A stretch of DNA of 64,000 nucleotides from Podospora pseudoanserina (taxonomy: Eukaryota > Ascomycota > Sordariomycetes > Sordariales > Podosporaceae): NCBI RefSeq assembly GCF_035222485.1, contig NC_085923.1, forward strand, positions 1,054,001 to 1,118,000, in the 5' to 3' direction. Of the stretch, positions 1 to 13,493 are shown one piece after another. Made by a program: the position numbers and the translations under genes. Numbering within the stretch: position 1 is the stretch's first letter; each line of letters begins with the position of its first letter. Under the pieces are notes generated by a model. That model searched no databases and was not told where the DNA came from. It saw only the letters and a program-made list of their open reading frames with translations.

Positions 1-744
1 ATGGCTGAGTTGGTGACGCCTATATCCCAAGTGTCAGCGTATACCGCTTGCCGATGGCTCACGTCTTTCTCACCTCAAGTGCTCGGCTCTTGTGAAGGTC
101 TAGTGGTGATTAGTATGAATGCCCTAATGAATAATCAACAGAGGGCGTCGTACCTTGGCTGGTTTGCAAAGCTCGCAGACATGTACCGGAACGCCCTTCT
201 TCGCTCTGCTCACACGACCAGTGATGGGGGTAAGTCTCATCGGTACTGCATCAGATGGTTGAGGATGAGGGGGCATAGGTCTCATGGGTCCGCCTCCCAT
301 TGATGACGACGAGGCGGGAGATCCGTAGCCTCCTGACCGGTCCATTGAGTCGGTACTTGTCGTGCTTCGACGACGGACTGAGGGTCGTGCGGTGGCAGGA
401 GACAAGGTCGTGGATGGGACTGGAGTATCCAGTGATCCGCTTGCCGTTCCTGGGGGGGCAGTTGGGGTTGTGGTTGATGTTGTCGTCGTTGGCTTGGGAC
501 CCCTTGAGGAAGCAGCACGTTTCTTGTTCAGGGTAGAGGGGGAAGGGGGGTTGATATCCTCTTCGGCGGCCAGGCCGGAACTACTAGCATGCCTCGGGTG
601 TGGTTGTGGGTTGGGTTCTTCTGGTAGCTGACCGGTAGTGGCCGGTTTGATTGGGACCTTGGCCTTTTTATTATTCTGGGCCTGTTGACGGTCCGGCACT
701 TGGTAGTCGTCGTTGACATCCATTATGAACTTGAGACTAGCCAT
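1..744 (-). CDS. C2H2 zinc-finger transcription factor, N-terminal part (partial)
   Basis: Probable DNA-binding regulator, cut off by the left edge. Exons read on the minus strand: 744-154, 99-74 and 19-<1. Introns 153-100 (donor gtacga, branch actaatc, acceptor ctag) and 73-20 (gtgaga..atatag). Splicing builds an uninterrupted C2H2 finger, CELCKPAKTFTRAEHLRRH followed by QLSH, which is otherwise split by frame. About 180 residues rich in Ser, Pro, Thr and Arg precede it, as expected for a disordered regulatory arm. The start at 744 (MASLKF) was preferred to 843 because the upstream residues look non-coding; 723 is also possible. The finger type (two Cys, then TFTRAEHLRRHQLSH) is common in Sordariomycete regulators, usually followed by more fingers, which would lie outside the window. 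Seven kb of gene-free DNA upstream suits a developmental or otherwise heavily regulated gene. The target genes cannot be told from this sequence. Confidence 0.8.
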
Positions 745-3700
745 GATGGGCGGCAGATGCTCAAAATGGATGTCAGATGTGTACCAAGATGGGAATAACA
801 CAGCCCTGTTGGACTTTCTTGGACAAATGAAGAAAAGTAACAAAGTCAGGGACGAAGACGGGGACGGGGTACGTCAGTGCTGTACACGCGCGGCTGCAGC
901 AATACACGCGAAGAGGCTCAAAAAGAAGACAACAAGAGAAGGAGGGGAGAAGGACGAGATCGAGGCAAGCCTCAGTCTGCGGGGGATGTGATCAAAGCTA
1001 CTTAGTGACCTTGGGTAATCATGGCATGTACACGCAGCAACGGGGCCCATCCGTCCACAACGACAGCCGAAGCATCTGGGGTGCAACTCTGCGGCGTACA
1101 TTGCGGCACATGTTATTATTGAGATGGCGACAGGGCCCTCTACCTGCGTGTGCAGCTAGGGAAAACTTGGGATGAGATTGTACCGCTCTTGGCCCTCCAT
1201 TGCAGAAGGGGCTTGGGTGCTCTTTTTGGAGAGGAGGCTGTTGCTTGAAGGGCCTGCTTGCCCCCTGTTCCCCGTCAGCTCCTTGGCAAGGGTAGGGAGT
1301 GAAAGAAGGGGGGGGGGGTTGCATTGGCACTTGCTGAGGGAGGGTGCTGAGATGGTTATGTCCTGGGAACGAGACTCGACTCGAAGAAAGTAGACAGTTA
1401 AGACAAATAATGTACACTTGCACTGGCTTTTCCTCTGAAATGTGTATAATCTGAGCCCTTGAAAGAACGAGATGTGGGTGGAAAACAACCAACTACCGTA
1501 GGCAGGTAGGGACAACTGAATTTCCAGGTCAGCTTCCACAACCCTTCCATGCCAACCCGGGAATAGGAGTGGCCATCTTGGATAGAACGCATGGCCATGG
1601 TCCATGGTCGTGTGCCGCTCCGGGGATCATTGACGACATGATGCCAGGGCCATTTCTCAGTAGATTCCGTAGGGCTGCCGGGATACTTGCGATGAGGTGC
1701 AGCACAGCGTATGTGGGCATGTTTCGGTAAATTGGGTCTCCTGTGTACACCCATTTTTTTGTTCATGCCCAGGGAGCACTTTCATCTCAAGGAGGGGTAG
1801 TATCGCGTGTATTTTGCCCTAGCAGTTTGTTCGTGTACCCTTTTCTTAACCGCCGGCCTGACTTGTAAAGCGGCGCAGTGTGAGAAGTGCGGAATTTGCT
1901 GCAGCAGAGGCAACCACGCCTATTGGCCAGTATCCTCGGCATACAGTTCCATAGTATGGCCGGCCGAGTTGTCATTTCGCAGACCATACTTGGAGAAGTG
2001 CTCGCCCAGTGAGAGCGCCATTCAGGGCTCTTCGAGAACAGAAAACGGTGACATACTGACAAGTAACGAGGAGAGGGGTGATGAGGGGTTCCATGGACAG
2101 ACTGACGGATAGGGTTGATGTGCATATACATACAGGGGGCTGAGGCGATGTGATGTTTCCCATTGGCCATACCGGATCTGCAAGGCGTGCTCTCAGTGAG
2201 ATCCTATTTTTGTTGGTTCCCAATACAGCAAAGCGTCTTGAGGAAAAAAAAAGACGTGCATGCAGCCTTTGCAGAATTTGGTCGTAGAGTCGTAACTTGG
2301 CTGGATCTGTATGGTTTGCAGTGGAAGCGAGCGTGGGCGATGATCAGAGTATTTCAGTGTCTCTATTGCGGGAATAGAACAGTATATTGGGTGCCTGGAT
2401 GCAACCTCTCAGGCCTGTCGAATCGCTGCTCTCTGATCGCCCATGCATCTCTTCCACCGATGGTAAATTCGGGGGCCGCCCGCCATGGCTATCCGTCTGG
2501 GGAATCTCTTGGTTGCGGCACTCAGTCGGCACTAATTAGGACCTGGCATGATCAGAACGAATGACCTGCATGTAGCAGTAGCAACACTTGTTGTTTGCTT
2601 CGTTTCTCTAAACAGGGAGAACAAAAGCGCGTGGGCAATGGGAGGGCGGGCTGATGGTGTCATTGGTGCCTCCGTCAGTCAGTGTAACGGCAATTGCTAA
2701 ATAAGCAGCCACGACAAGCGCCTATAACGCACCAACCTGATGGCATTGAATACAGTCGATATACAGCCACCATAACGATGATGCTTGTGGGCATATGTAA
2801 GAAGGCCGTTGATGGTGTCAACGTTGGTGATAATAGACGGTAGTTTGCGCTAGGGGCGCTTAATCTGCCACTGCCGATTCGTCTGATCAGTGGGCAAGTC
2901 AAGACCCGGTCACGCCACTCGGGACGGGCCTGATGCTTCTAGTGTGCAATTCAGAACTTCAGACTTCGGGTCGCTCGGTGGGTGTGTGTGGTTCACTGAG
3001 CAAGTTGCTTCTCGATTAGGTATGGTCCTAGCTCACTGCCGCGAGGCGGGCGCTTGTTTCAAGTTTGTGATACGCCGCGCTTGTGTGACGAGCGCTTCTG
3101 TCTTGAGGAACTGGGCTGTGGCGTCGTACTGAAGCAAGGGGAATGCAGTATCGGAGGTGTTCCGAGCCCGAGAGGGTGGTGATGCTGCGCATATCTGACG
3201 GCATATGTAGAGAAGAAGAGTTGGTTGATTTCGAAGCTTGTTCGACCTGCGGGAGGTTCCGGTTCATGGCAGACTTCTTCCCTATGGAGGGGTTATTATA
3301 AAGTGAGGTGATACTAGGTACCTGCTGATCTTGTTTATGGTGTCTGATGTCTTGGGAGAAGCCAGTGTACAGATACTTACAAGGTACAATATCCTTTCTG
3401 CGATGCATTATGACCTGCTGTTGACTGAGGTGATCGATAAGATCGTGGTCCAAACTCTTGGCTTCCAGCATAACCCCGCTCTCCTTCACAAGGTCCGTGC
3501 ATTAAAGCTTTCGGCCGGGCGCTTAGCACTATTAATAGCGCTATGAAGCGATCATTGCAGCTTGGCATTGGCTTTGGCAGCTGCCTAACAGGAGTCCTCC
3601 ACTCTGAACCTCACCTCCTCACCTGCACCGTCGAGTCTTGCTTCTATGTACCTAATCAACTCAACTGCTCAGACAAATTCAGAAACCCGTTGCCCGGATC

Positions 3701-6700
3701 AACAAAACTGGCAAATGTAACCATCCCGCATCTGGATCTGGATCCAAATGTGGCTTCCAGCAGTTTCACGGCTTCGTTTCTTGGGGGCTTAAACCTGTTA
3801 CACCAGCATCTAACCGCCATCTTGATCGAAGCATGGACGTTCTACGCACCAAGCCTCCGCCATAGATCCATACCGTTGGGTCTGCCACGAGGCGCGAGGA
3901 CGTCCCCCCGGTTCATTCAGGTACCTACCTACTCTCTTTGCAGTTCCCGGTGGTTCAACATGCCACAGTACACAAATAACCAGATTTGGCATTTTTCCTC
4001 CCTCTCGTATTCGTCGAATAGGCATCTGCTACGACAAAGGCATCGGTTGTGTTGCATTCGAGGTCACATTGGCCCACAAAACATGCTCCTTTTATCCTAT
4101 CCCTTTCCAGCCTTATAGGTTTGGTTTTCTACCCGCAACCCCGGGGTTTGTGCCTGGGTCGATCGCGGGAGACCTGGAGATAGAATACCCGCAAATAGGT
4201 GCTGCTTTGCTATCTATGGAAGCATACCCCGCAGCCCTTGCTACCTTAGCCAGACCTTCACAGTTCTCGCTTCACCTCAACGCTTGCTTGCTGCCATGTT
4301 CAGCATCAATACTTCCAATTTAGCAACGTTTCTACTTACACTTCTGGGACAAGCACTCGGCTCTTGCTCCTCTACCAGGCAAAGTTGCTGGTTCCGGGAC
4401 GTCCCGTCGTTGGCGGCGACAGAGAAGGCCGTAGAAGGGAAGAAGGTTGCTAGGCGCGGCGTAGTGATGATAACATATCGTTATGGGCGGGAGGACGGAC
4501 TCAAGCGAGACTCCCGAAATCCCATCGGCCGATTCACCACGTTGATGAATGATGGCTTGGCCACGTGGGAAGGCCGGCTGGCTGGGGGCTGGGGCACATC
4601 AAGTCCTGACCCTGTAACAAACGGTCCGATCAGTACCTACATACCCCAGCTTGGCTTAAAGAGCCCCCGCACAGCCTCAGCGCAGGTCGAGGATGTTGCC
4701 TAGTTCGTGTTGCACCACGACAGACGAAACTGCTCTGCTGCATGCTGCACCTTACAGAAAAGATGCTACCAGCTTACTCACCACCAATACCACAGGGCGC
4801 CCCTCAACCGCATTGCACTCGGTCAAGGAGGGGGAATGGGAGCGACAAGCACCTGCCACGAGGGCACTTATGGTACCGATGTACTTCCAACATGAAACAG
4901 TTTCAGGTTCAGAGCTGCTGATGTGTACAGCATCTTCCACATCTTGACCTGTTGGTTTATTCTCGTTTTTCAGCTCTCCATCCGGCATCTCCATCATTCA
5001 TTGTCTCTCCATGTCCATCGGAAATAACAATTTCTCAGATTGCCACCGCAGATCACTCAGCCAGCCGTACGCACTCTAAAGAATACGAATTATCGGCCGC
5101 AGAGTTGTCGCCATGCTCCGGCCTGCGAGCTTCCGGTGTATTTGCTCCGCGAACGCTTATGTAGGCTCGCGGGACAGCCACTCCTATTGTCTCTTTCACA
5201 CTCACCGAGTGGTCCGGAATAAGGCCAGGCCGAGGTTCAAAGGTCCTTCAAGCTCATAGGGCTGATCGGGTCGATGTGGCAGGCCGCTGCCGGTGGTGTT
5301 CTGGGGTAACAGCCGGCTTGTATCCGTCTTTCCGCAGCAGACATCTCTCCTAGAACATGCCTGGCTTCCTTTTCTCCGTGTGGGGACCTCGCATCAGGTG
5401 CCGCGTCCACTGAGTGTTTGACTCCTAGCTGGATAACTTCGAAACAAGGCCCCCAATTGTTGACAGGCTCGCTGGTCAGCGCCGGGTGGCAAGCGTCAAC
5501 CCCATTTCCCCAGATCCCTCCCACGCGGTTAATGTGCCGGCCGTTTTTGAAGTATGGATATGGATGAGATAGTGTTTTGACAGAGCAAGTGGGTGCCTGA
5601 GGCTGACTGCAGACCCCAACCCAGATTTGTCCTCGCCACTATATCCATACGTACTACCTAGCTGATACAGTTGTGCTGCAAGTTGTACCCTCCCACCAGA
5701 GGCCAGGCATGCGGCAGGTCTTGCTGTCAAGCTCACATGGGCCTCGACCTGGCGTCGGTGGCGCTCCGGTGAGTCTCCTGGCAGAGATCGTCGCTCGATC
5801 AACAGTATGCCTTATCTCTAGGGCTGGTGTTACTCGTGTGGTTTACGAGTAAATCAGGGAGCCTTGGGATCTGGGCCAAAGCAGCGTTACGACATGGCCG
5901 ATATTATTGCGACCTTTCATTACAGAAGATCAGCCAATCATGTCGGTGTCTTTACGAGCTCGGGAGTGTACCAGCTAGCTTCGCTCCTATTGTCACCAGC
6001 CATCTAGTCATGGAAAGGGGGGGCAAAGTTGCTCCTGGGCCAGAACGGCTCGGCCTATTTATTTTGACTGCACGGTCGGCGGGTATTACCGAGCTTTATC
6101 TTGATATGCATACGCAGGTGCTCCGACCGAGGCCAGCCTGGTAGCAAAAGACAGACCGTGGTAAAGCTACTATCGGGATGACAACATCACCAATACCGTG
6201 GCCGCGCGAGGAGGTCGTCCTCTTACCACGAGGTCTGTATCATCCGGCGGCTTCCTGTGTTGGGGAAGGTTATCCGTCATGCACATATTAAATTGCTGGC
6301 ATTGAACACAGAATTACCTTGTCAACTGGGTCGGTCAGTCGATCACATGCTGGTCTCCAGGGGGGATGGTGATGAGTATACAAATCATTGTCCAACCACA
6401 TCGTCAAACAGAGCTAACCCAGCCCTTGCCTGAGGGCCATGGTCCGACAACGACTTTGCATATTCGAGCTTTGTTTTTGCACACTCCTATTTCATCCCCT
6501 TTCTTCTCACTGGACTCTCTTCCCCTTTTCATCGACCGAGATGGAAGGCCGAACTATGCGACCTTTTCTTGTCGAAAGTGTCAGAGGTATGAGGCTGACA
6601 CTTGATGTCTTGATTTCTGGGCCATGCTGCACGGGGGAAGTACTTATGGTACTCAATTACAGAAGATTATCGTGAGGCTTGATTGTGTGGCAGGTAAGCA

Positions 6701-8149
6701 GCCACTGCTCCTCCACCAGTGCTGGAGGAAACCCCCAACTTTTGTCGTTTTCTTCTCCACGACGGTACGTCAGGGTGTATATATCGGAAAGGTGGGACGG
6801 GGTTGGTTATGTTACGTGGGTTGTTTTGGTGTGGGGGTACGTAAGTGGGTAGGGGGGGGAAGAAGAGGGATGTTTTGGGGGGTGGTTTGACTGACTGAGT
6901 CGATTACCTTTTTACTTGTTACATCGTCTCTAAATAACATTCGGATCACCACTAGCAATTGGGTCACGTACCAGCAGTCAGGTAGAATACCTAAAGTTAT
7001 CAGCTATGTACATTTTCGTTTAGACTTCTTCAAATACCGGGGGAGGGGGGGCAGAATGTATTCTCGAGCGATGGTAAGGTAGAAAGCTAGCTGAGTGAAA
7101 TGAGAACTACCTCACCTTTGACATAGTGCCTACCTCGAATAATAACTACCCACACAAGCTAAGAGTGAAGCATGAAAGACCAGTATTCCATCAACACAAG
7201 CCACACAACCCCTTTTCTTTACCAGTTTCGTGACGAACACAGACTAATCTCCCTGGTGGAAACCCCTCCCTCGTCTCACAGGCAAAGCAACAACAATCTA
7301 TACTTCCCCCATCATCTCCAGCTAACCATAATAACCCAAGTAAAGCAAAGTATGTCAAGTCTCGGTTTTGATTTCATCATTGGAACTTGATGAGTCTCTT
7401 GTTTCAGAGCATCCAACAGCGCGCACGGACACAAACACACTCAGGGGTTCAGGGGCTACCTTAACCATCCCGCTTTGTTCAAGCACAACAAGACCTTTGT
7501 TAGTCCAACTCTCTCTCTATTGAACCGAAGCCTGACACATTATAAGGCAGAAACAACACCAAAGTAACCACCCAGGCTGAGCCGCATCTCTCGACTTGGA
7601 GCGCAGACTATCTTAGGTAAATGAGCCTGTCAACATAGTTGCTCTCTCTATGAGACCTTGACACAAAACCCTATATTCATTAACGGAGAAGAGCACACGT
7701 ATCTCCTCACGACCCGCTTCCCTACAGAGTCAATTGCCAGCTAGTTAATGTTGTGCCCGTGTTGTTGATTCCCATTTTTAGATCACGATAACTCAACTCC
7801 CACCACCCTCCACCATCCCAAACCCAGCTACTCTTCATTAAAATTTTTTAAAAAAAAAGTTATCATGATCTGATTATCAAAAATCAAAGACCACTTTTAA
7901 GTAAGAGTACATGCCTACCCGTCTAAGAAAAAAAAAAGACGACCAGGCCAAAAAAGAGAGAGAAACCATGCTGCAAAGAAAGAGCATTCCCACAAACACA
8001 TGAAAGTCCGTGTATCTTTTTTGATTACTTCCTTTCCCCCTCCCCCCCAATTCGACTTGACCATTGTGCAGCGCCTCCCGTCCGAATCATCGTCTAACCA
8101 AACGTAAAAACATAAAATATCCCATGATCTGGAAAAACCCATGCCTCTT
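745..8149. other. Gene-poor 7.4 kb upstream region
   Basis: No reading frame here looks like a protein on either strand. The longest (about 190 codons at 3543-4118, plus) has no domain, repeat or compositional bias. The region lies upstream of the zinc-finger gene (start 744) and downstream of the cytidylyltransferase stop (8150). It probably holds the promoter and 5' leader of the regulator, possibly with introns or non-coding RNA. Visible details are G-rich runs near 1308-1318, 6851-6882 and 7040-7052, an A-rich stretch near 7840-7860, and a near-palindrome at 3519-3549. No tRNA or rRNA was recognised. Confidence 0.6.
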
Positions 8150-9778
<1,629 letters not shown>

Positions 9779-10767
9779 GGTGGATTGGTAGTTTGGTGTT
9801 TGTCCGGTAGGTACTAAGAGAAGGCGAAGGAACCGTAACCGGGACCGCGCCTGCAAAAGAAAGACCGGGCACGATGGGGAAAGCGCTGGGTTTTGTGGGG
9901 CCTTCAGCGCAACTTTGTGCTTCGCGGGAGGGACGATGCCTGTAGCGAAACCGTCAAGGTCGAGATGAGCGGGGACCGTGGATTCTGCCAGGGATTGGTG
10001 CAGGTTAGCGGATGCAGCTTGATATTTTGTTGAGTTCTTCAGGGCAACCACAGCTGTGACGCGCTTATATGGAGGAGTGATAAAATGAAGAAGCCAGGGC
10101 GACACTTCACATGCAGATGCGACAAAGGCCAAAGACGTCAGATCTTGGGGTTGGTGGCACTCACCACTAAGGATTTAGAGCGAAAACCGGGAAATCTGGG
10201 ACACGATTGGATTGGATTCGATGAACCTATCCGTACGGATACACACCTTTGGATGGAAGATGCCAATCAGCGTGATGTGTGTGCTCTTCCTCTCTATGTA
10301 CTATAACAATGCGAACGCGTCCGAGGGGCAAGCTGTCCTGTCGAGTCCCGACAAGGGGAATTTCTTGAACAAATTTCCTTTGGATGCTTCAAACGTCAGG
10401 GGGCTGCTTCGCAATCCCTGCCCCATTCCCGCGACTGCAGCAGCTGCTTGCAGTGCCGTCACGTCATTACCTGGTCTGTGCCCCGGCTTGTTTTGTTTGA
10501 CACCTGTAGAAGCTCAGCGCTTTGATTGGTTGACGATTCAAGACTCTTCTTCATCAACACCATCGAGTTTCATACTCTTTGCATAAGGTAGTGATGAATG
10601 TGAAGAGAACTTTTCATTCGGTTTTGAATCTCGATTTCCTCATAAACTTCATCTCATTTCTTTCAGTAGAAAGATAGGAGCATCTATCTGAGTGCCATCT
10701 CTAAAGTCTGAACAGCCTCCACCTAGAGACACGGATAAATGAACACCAGCCAAACTCAGAGTCTCAC
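9779..10767. other. Intergenic region upstream of the CCT gene
   Basis: Holds the 5' leader and promoter of the cytidylyltransferase (minus) and the 3' flank of the CAP-protein gene. The open frame continues upstream of 9778 without protein-like character. No repeat or RNA gene was seen. Confidence 0.5.
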
Positions 10768-11364
10768 CTAATATGACCTCTCCCCTACAGAATTTCCTCC
10801 TGGCTCATACCTAGCAACAAGATAAACTCCTCTCTTTCCATTCCCACTCACACCCTCCACAGCTGCAATCCCAACCCTTCTTGTCCTCGGCCACATACAC
10901 TGAGTATAATGCCCAGTCACCCCCTCCGCCGGATCCCCCACTTTCTGCCCCCTATACCATCGCCCTTCGTTCAGCCAGCTCCTCGCCGCATTCGCACATG
11001 GTTCTTTCTCGATTCCACCGTCGCTCACCCAGTAAATGTTCTCTCCTTGAGTAGTGTCGGCTGCATGCTGGAGTTTGCCGATGTTTTTGGTTAGGTGTTC
11101 TGCCCATTGACGGGCGGAGTCTTCGAGGAATTTGTCGTAGGTAAGAGGGGGAATGTTTCTAGAGCGGCGGAGGGAGTTGTGGAGGGTGAGGGCTTTCAGG
11201 ATGTCTGAGGGGTTGGTGGCGTTGGAGGGCGCAAGAGAAGATGGCTCGGGTGCGTCTTCTTCAGAGGGGATAATAGGTGTATTACTGTCAACTACATGTG
11301 GTGGAGAGAGTGACCGTTTCTTGAGTAATTCCTCGGTGTCTTGTATCTCCTGCTTGTTTGCCAT
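10768..11364 (-). CDS. CAP/SCP-domain protein (PR-1 superfamily)
   Basis: Single-exon protein of 198 residues from the Met at 11364; a frame extension to 11439 looks like leader. The C-terminal ~130 residues carry CAP-domain hallmarks: a helix with LTLHNSLRRSRNIPPL (first cavity His), RQWAEHL, GENIYW (the glutamate motif) and HYTQCMWPRTRRVG (the CAP1 signature with the second His). Fungal CAP proteins such as Pry1 bind sterols or lipids and are usually secreted. Here the N-terminus (MANKQEIQDTEELLKKRSL) is hydrophilic, with no signal peptide in this frame, and is followed by a Ser/Pro/Glu linker. The protein is either cytosolic or its secretory leader lies in an exon not recognised. A hydrophobic Met-initiated stretch sits about 130 nt upstream in another frame. 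The fold assignment is strong; substrate and location are unknown. Confidence 0.82.
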   Translation of the reverse strand: MANKQEIQDTEELLKKRSLSPPHVVDSNTPIIPSEEDAPEPSSLAPSNATNPSDILKALTLHNSLRRSRNIPPLTYDKFLEDSARQWAEHLTKNIGKLQHAADTTQGENIYWVSDGGIEKEPCANAARSWLNEGRWYRGQKVGDPAEGVTGHYTQCMWPRTRRVGIAAVEGVSGNGKRGVYLVARYEPGGNSVGERSY

Positions 11365-12551
11365 GACTACGACCAACTGACTTGAATGAGGGTGTAGGAA
11401 ACACTGGGTTGGTAAGTTGTTGTTCAATTGATGTATCAAGAAAAATCAGAACAAAAAAGTCAAGAAACAGGCAACCAAGCCTATATATTCTCATAAATCG
11501 GCATATTGAGTGGGCTTTTAACCCTCATAATTAGCCTCCTGACTGAGCCAACACGGCATGGCCGTCAACTCTGAGTCGGTATTGGCCGAAATTCGGGTCA
11601 TCTCCCCCTCTCAGCCTTACACATCGAAACGGAAAGACCCGAGCCCTGTACTGAACAAGGTAGTAATCATCAATCTCACTGCATCCAACAGCTGGTCTGT
11701 TCCCCATGCATAGATAAAAAACAGAGACAATGCTGATGTGAGGTGCGGGATGCCCAGATCCATTGTATAAGGAGGTAAGAAAGCCGAGACCCAAAAACTG
11801 GAACCACGAAATCATGTAACACCCCGAAAGCTTTCCTTGGGTGTCACATTGACCAATACTCTCCTCTGAATGCTCTCTCCAACTTCCAGTCAGCTTCCAG
11901 CTGTCATTCCCAACACTGAATCTTGCCCTCCCAAATCCCAATCAAGCCATTGTATCTCACCTATACCGGCTCTTTTTGACAAGACATTCTGACGAGTACA
12001 CCAACTGCAGAACACTTAGATGCATGTCGCCCAAGCTCAAACCAAGACTTTATATTGAGGATGAATTTGAGGTGTAAGTGCGATTGATAACACTGATAAC
12101 AGCCAAGATTACCTTATCACCGCGCACGAGCTACTAGCCGCAGATCCACACAAAACGTCTCCCTTTTCCGGTTTTGGCTGCGCAACGAGCCACAAACCTC
12201 GTCAGTGGCGGGGGAGTGGCCGTTGAGGTCACGTCATAGGCTTGGTATGTGCTTTCGGGCAGATGGGCGATAATAGTATCGAAAGGTGAGCTCGACATGG
12301 GAAAATGAGCACGACTCGAGATTGAGGGAACACGATGTGCAAATGATGGATAGAACACTAGTAATATAGATGCGAATGCCTTCGATTCATGCATTGTTGT
12401 AAAAAAACTATAGAATTCATTATCATCACCTACCTCCACACTCTCATTAGAGCCCAATTCTCATAACCGAACCGCCCCAGAAGCTATCAGGACCAAAACA
12501 CCCATCATATACTATGGAACCCAAAAACTCTCGCAAATACCATGCTTATGC
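11365..12551. other. Intergenic region
   Basis: About 1.2 kb between the CAP-protein start and the F-box protein stop, both minus strand. Small frames at 11531-11941 and 12134-12457 (minus) have no recognisable features and look random. No RNA gene or repeat was seen. Confidence 0.5.
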
Positions 12552-13493
12552 TTATACCGTCCCATGTATCTGCCCCGTCGCCTCCTGCTGCTGCTTCTTC
12601 ACAGCAGCACCCTTCTTCTTCCCATGCCTGGCACACCAATTGCTGTGCCTCGGACTAGACCTTTCACATTTCTTCCGGGCCCCCTCCTCCGCCTTCGGCC
12701 CAAACTTCTGCGTGATATCACAATACTCATACTTCTCCCCCATCCAATCCTTGATGTGCGTCTGCAACTGACACCTACTCACCACACACTTCCTGCAAAG
12801 TGCCTGCCCTCTGACCCTGAGACATATCAACGCCTTCCTCTCCTCGGGACCCAACCCCTCCTTTGGCCCTGGCTCGTTCTTCTGGGTCAAAAGTGATGGC
12901 TTGGCCGCGACATGCTGCCCGGCCAAGTGCCAAGCCCATTCTAGCTCGTTGGGCCCGGCGCGGTGAACAGCCAGCGGGACGGTGCCGTGGAGCCGGCGGT
13001 GGATGGAGTAGAGGTTGGAGTTGGTCAACCCAAGGCAGGTGCTGTCGATTGGGTCGAGAAAGTCAAAGATGGCGTAATGGATCTCTGGGGGGAGGTCCAT
13101 GAGCTGGAGGCGGCCGCCAGGGCGGTGGTGGTGGGGGAGCGGTTCCTTATCTGTGACGGAATAGGAACGGCGAGGGGGCCCGAGGGGAGGTCGGCGGGGT
13201 GCAGCGACAGGACGGGGCGGTTGTTGCTGTAGCTGAAGCTGCCTGTTGTGTTCCTCTGACGGGCTGGTTACTGTGGAGGATTGACAAGAGTCCTGTGAGA
13301 ACCCGGGCGATGGCGGAGGGGAGTGGATGGTCTGGAGTGTGAAGACTGGTGGTTGAGGAATGCAGTAGTCGTGGTGAGTGTGTGACCTTCGCGGAGCACG
13401 CTTGTTGTCTCCGTTCCTTACGAGGCTTTGCTCGTTTAACCAATGCTCCTCCCTGGTATAGGGAGAGGGGACCTGCTCCAGCATAGTAAGCAT
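12552..13493 (-). CDS. F-box domain protein
   Basis: Single-exon protein of about 313 residues from the Met at 13493 (a second Met follows at 13484). The frame opens further upstream, but that part reads like leader sequence. The first ~130 residues are Pro/His/Gln/Ser-rich and disordered. The F-box follows: LMDLPPEIHYAIFDFLDPID, then STCLGLTN, the pattern that docks onto Skp1 in SCF ubiquitin ligases. The C-terminal part has Cys and Trp residues spaced like a small structural motif (CLRVRGQALCRKCVVSRC, then CDITQKFG and WCARHGKKK), seen in many Sordariomycete F-box proteins of unknown target. It ends in a Lys/Gln-rich tail. Substrate recognition cannot be deduced, since no WD40 or LRR repeats are present. 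Confidence 0.8.
   Translation of the reverse strand: MLTMLEQVPSPYTREEHWLNEQSLVRNGDNKRAPRRSHTHHDYCIPQPPVFTLQTIHSPPPSPGFSQDSCQSSTVTSPSEEHNRQLQLQQQPPRPVAAPRRPPLGPPRRSYSVTDKEPLPHHHRPGGRLQLMDLPPEIHYAIFDFLDPIDSTCLGLTNSNLYSIHRRLHGTVPLAVHRAGPNELEWAWHLAGQHVAAKPSLLTQKNEPGPKEGLGPEERKALICLRVRGQALCRKCVVSRCQLQTHIKDWMGEKYEYCDITQKFGPKAEEGARKKCERSSPRHSNWCARHGKKKGAAVKKQQQEATGQIHGTV

Noticed and set aside
3543-4118. 191-codon plus-strand frame in the left gene-poor region
   Set aside because: Composition looks random and no domain or splice continuation was seen.
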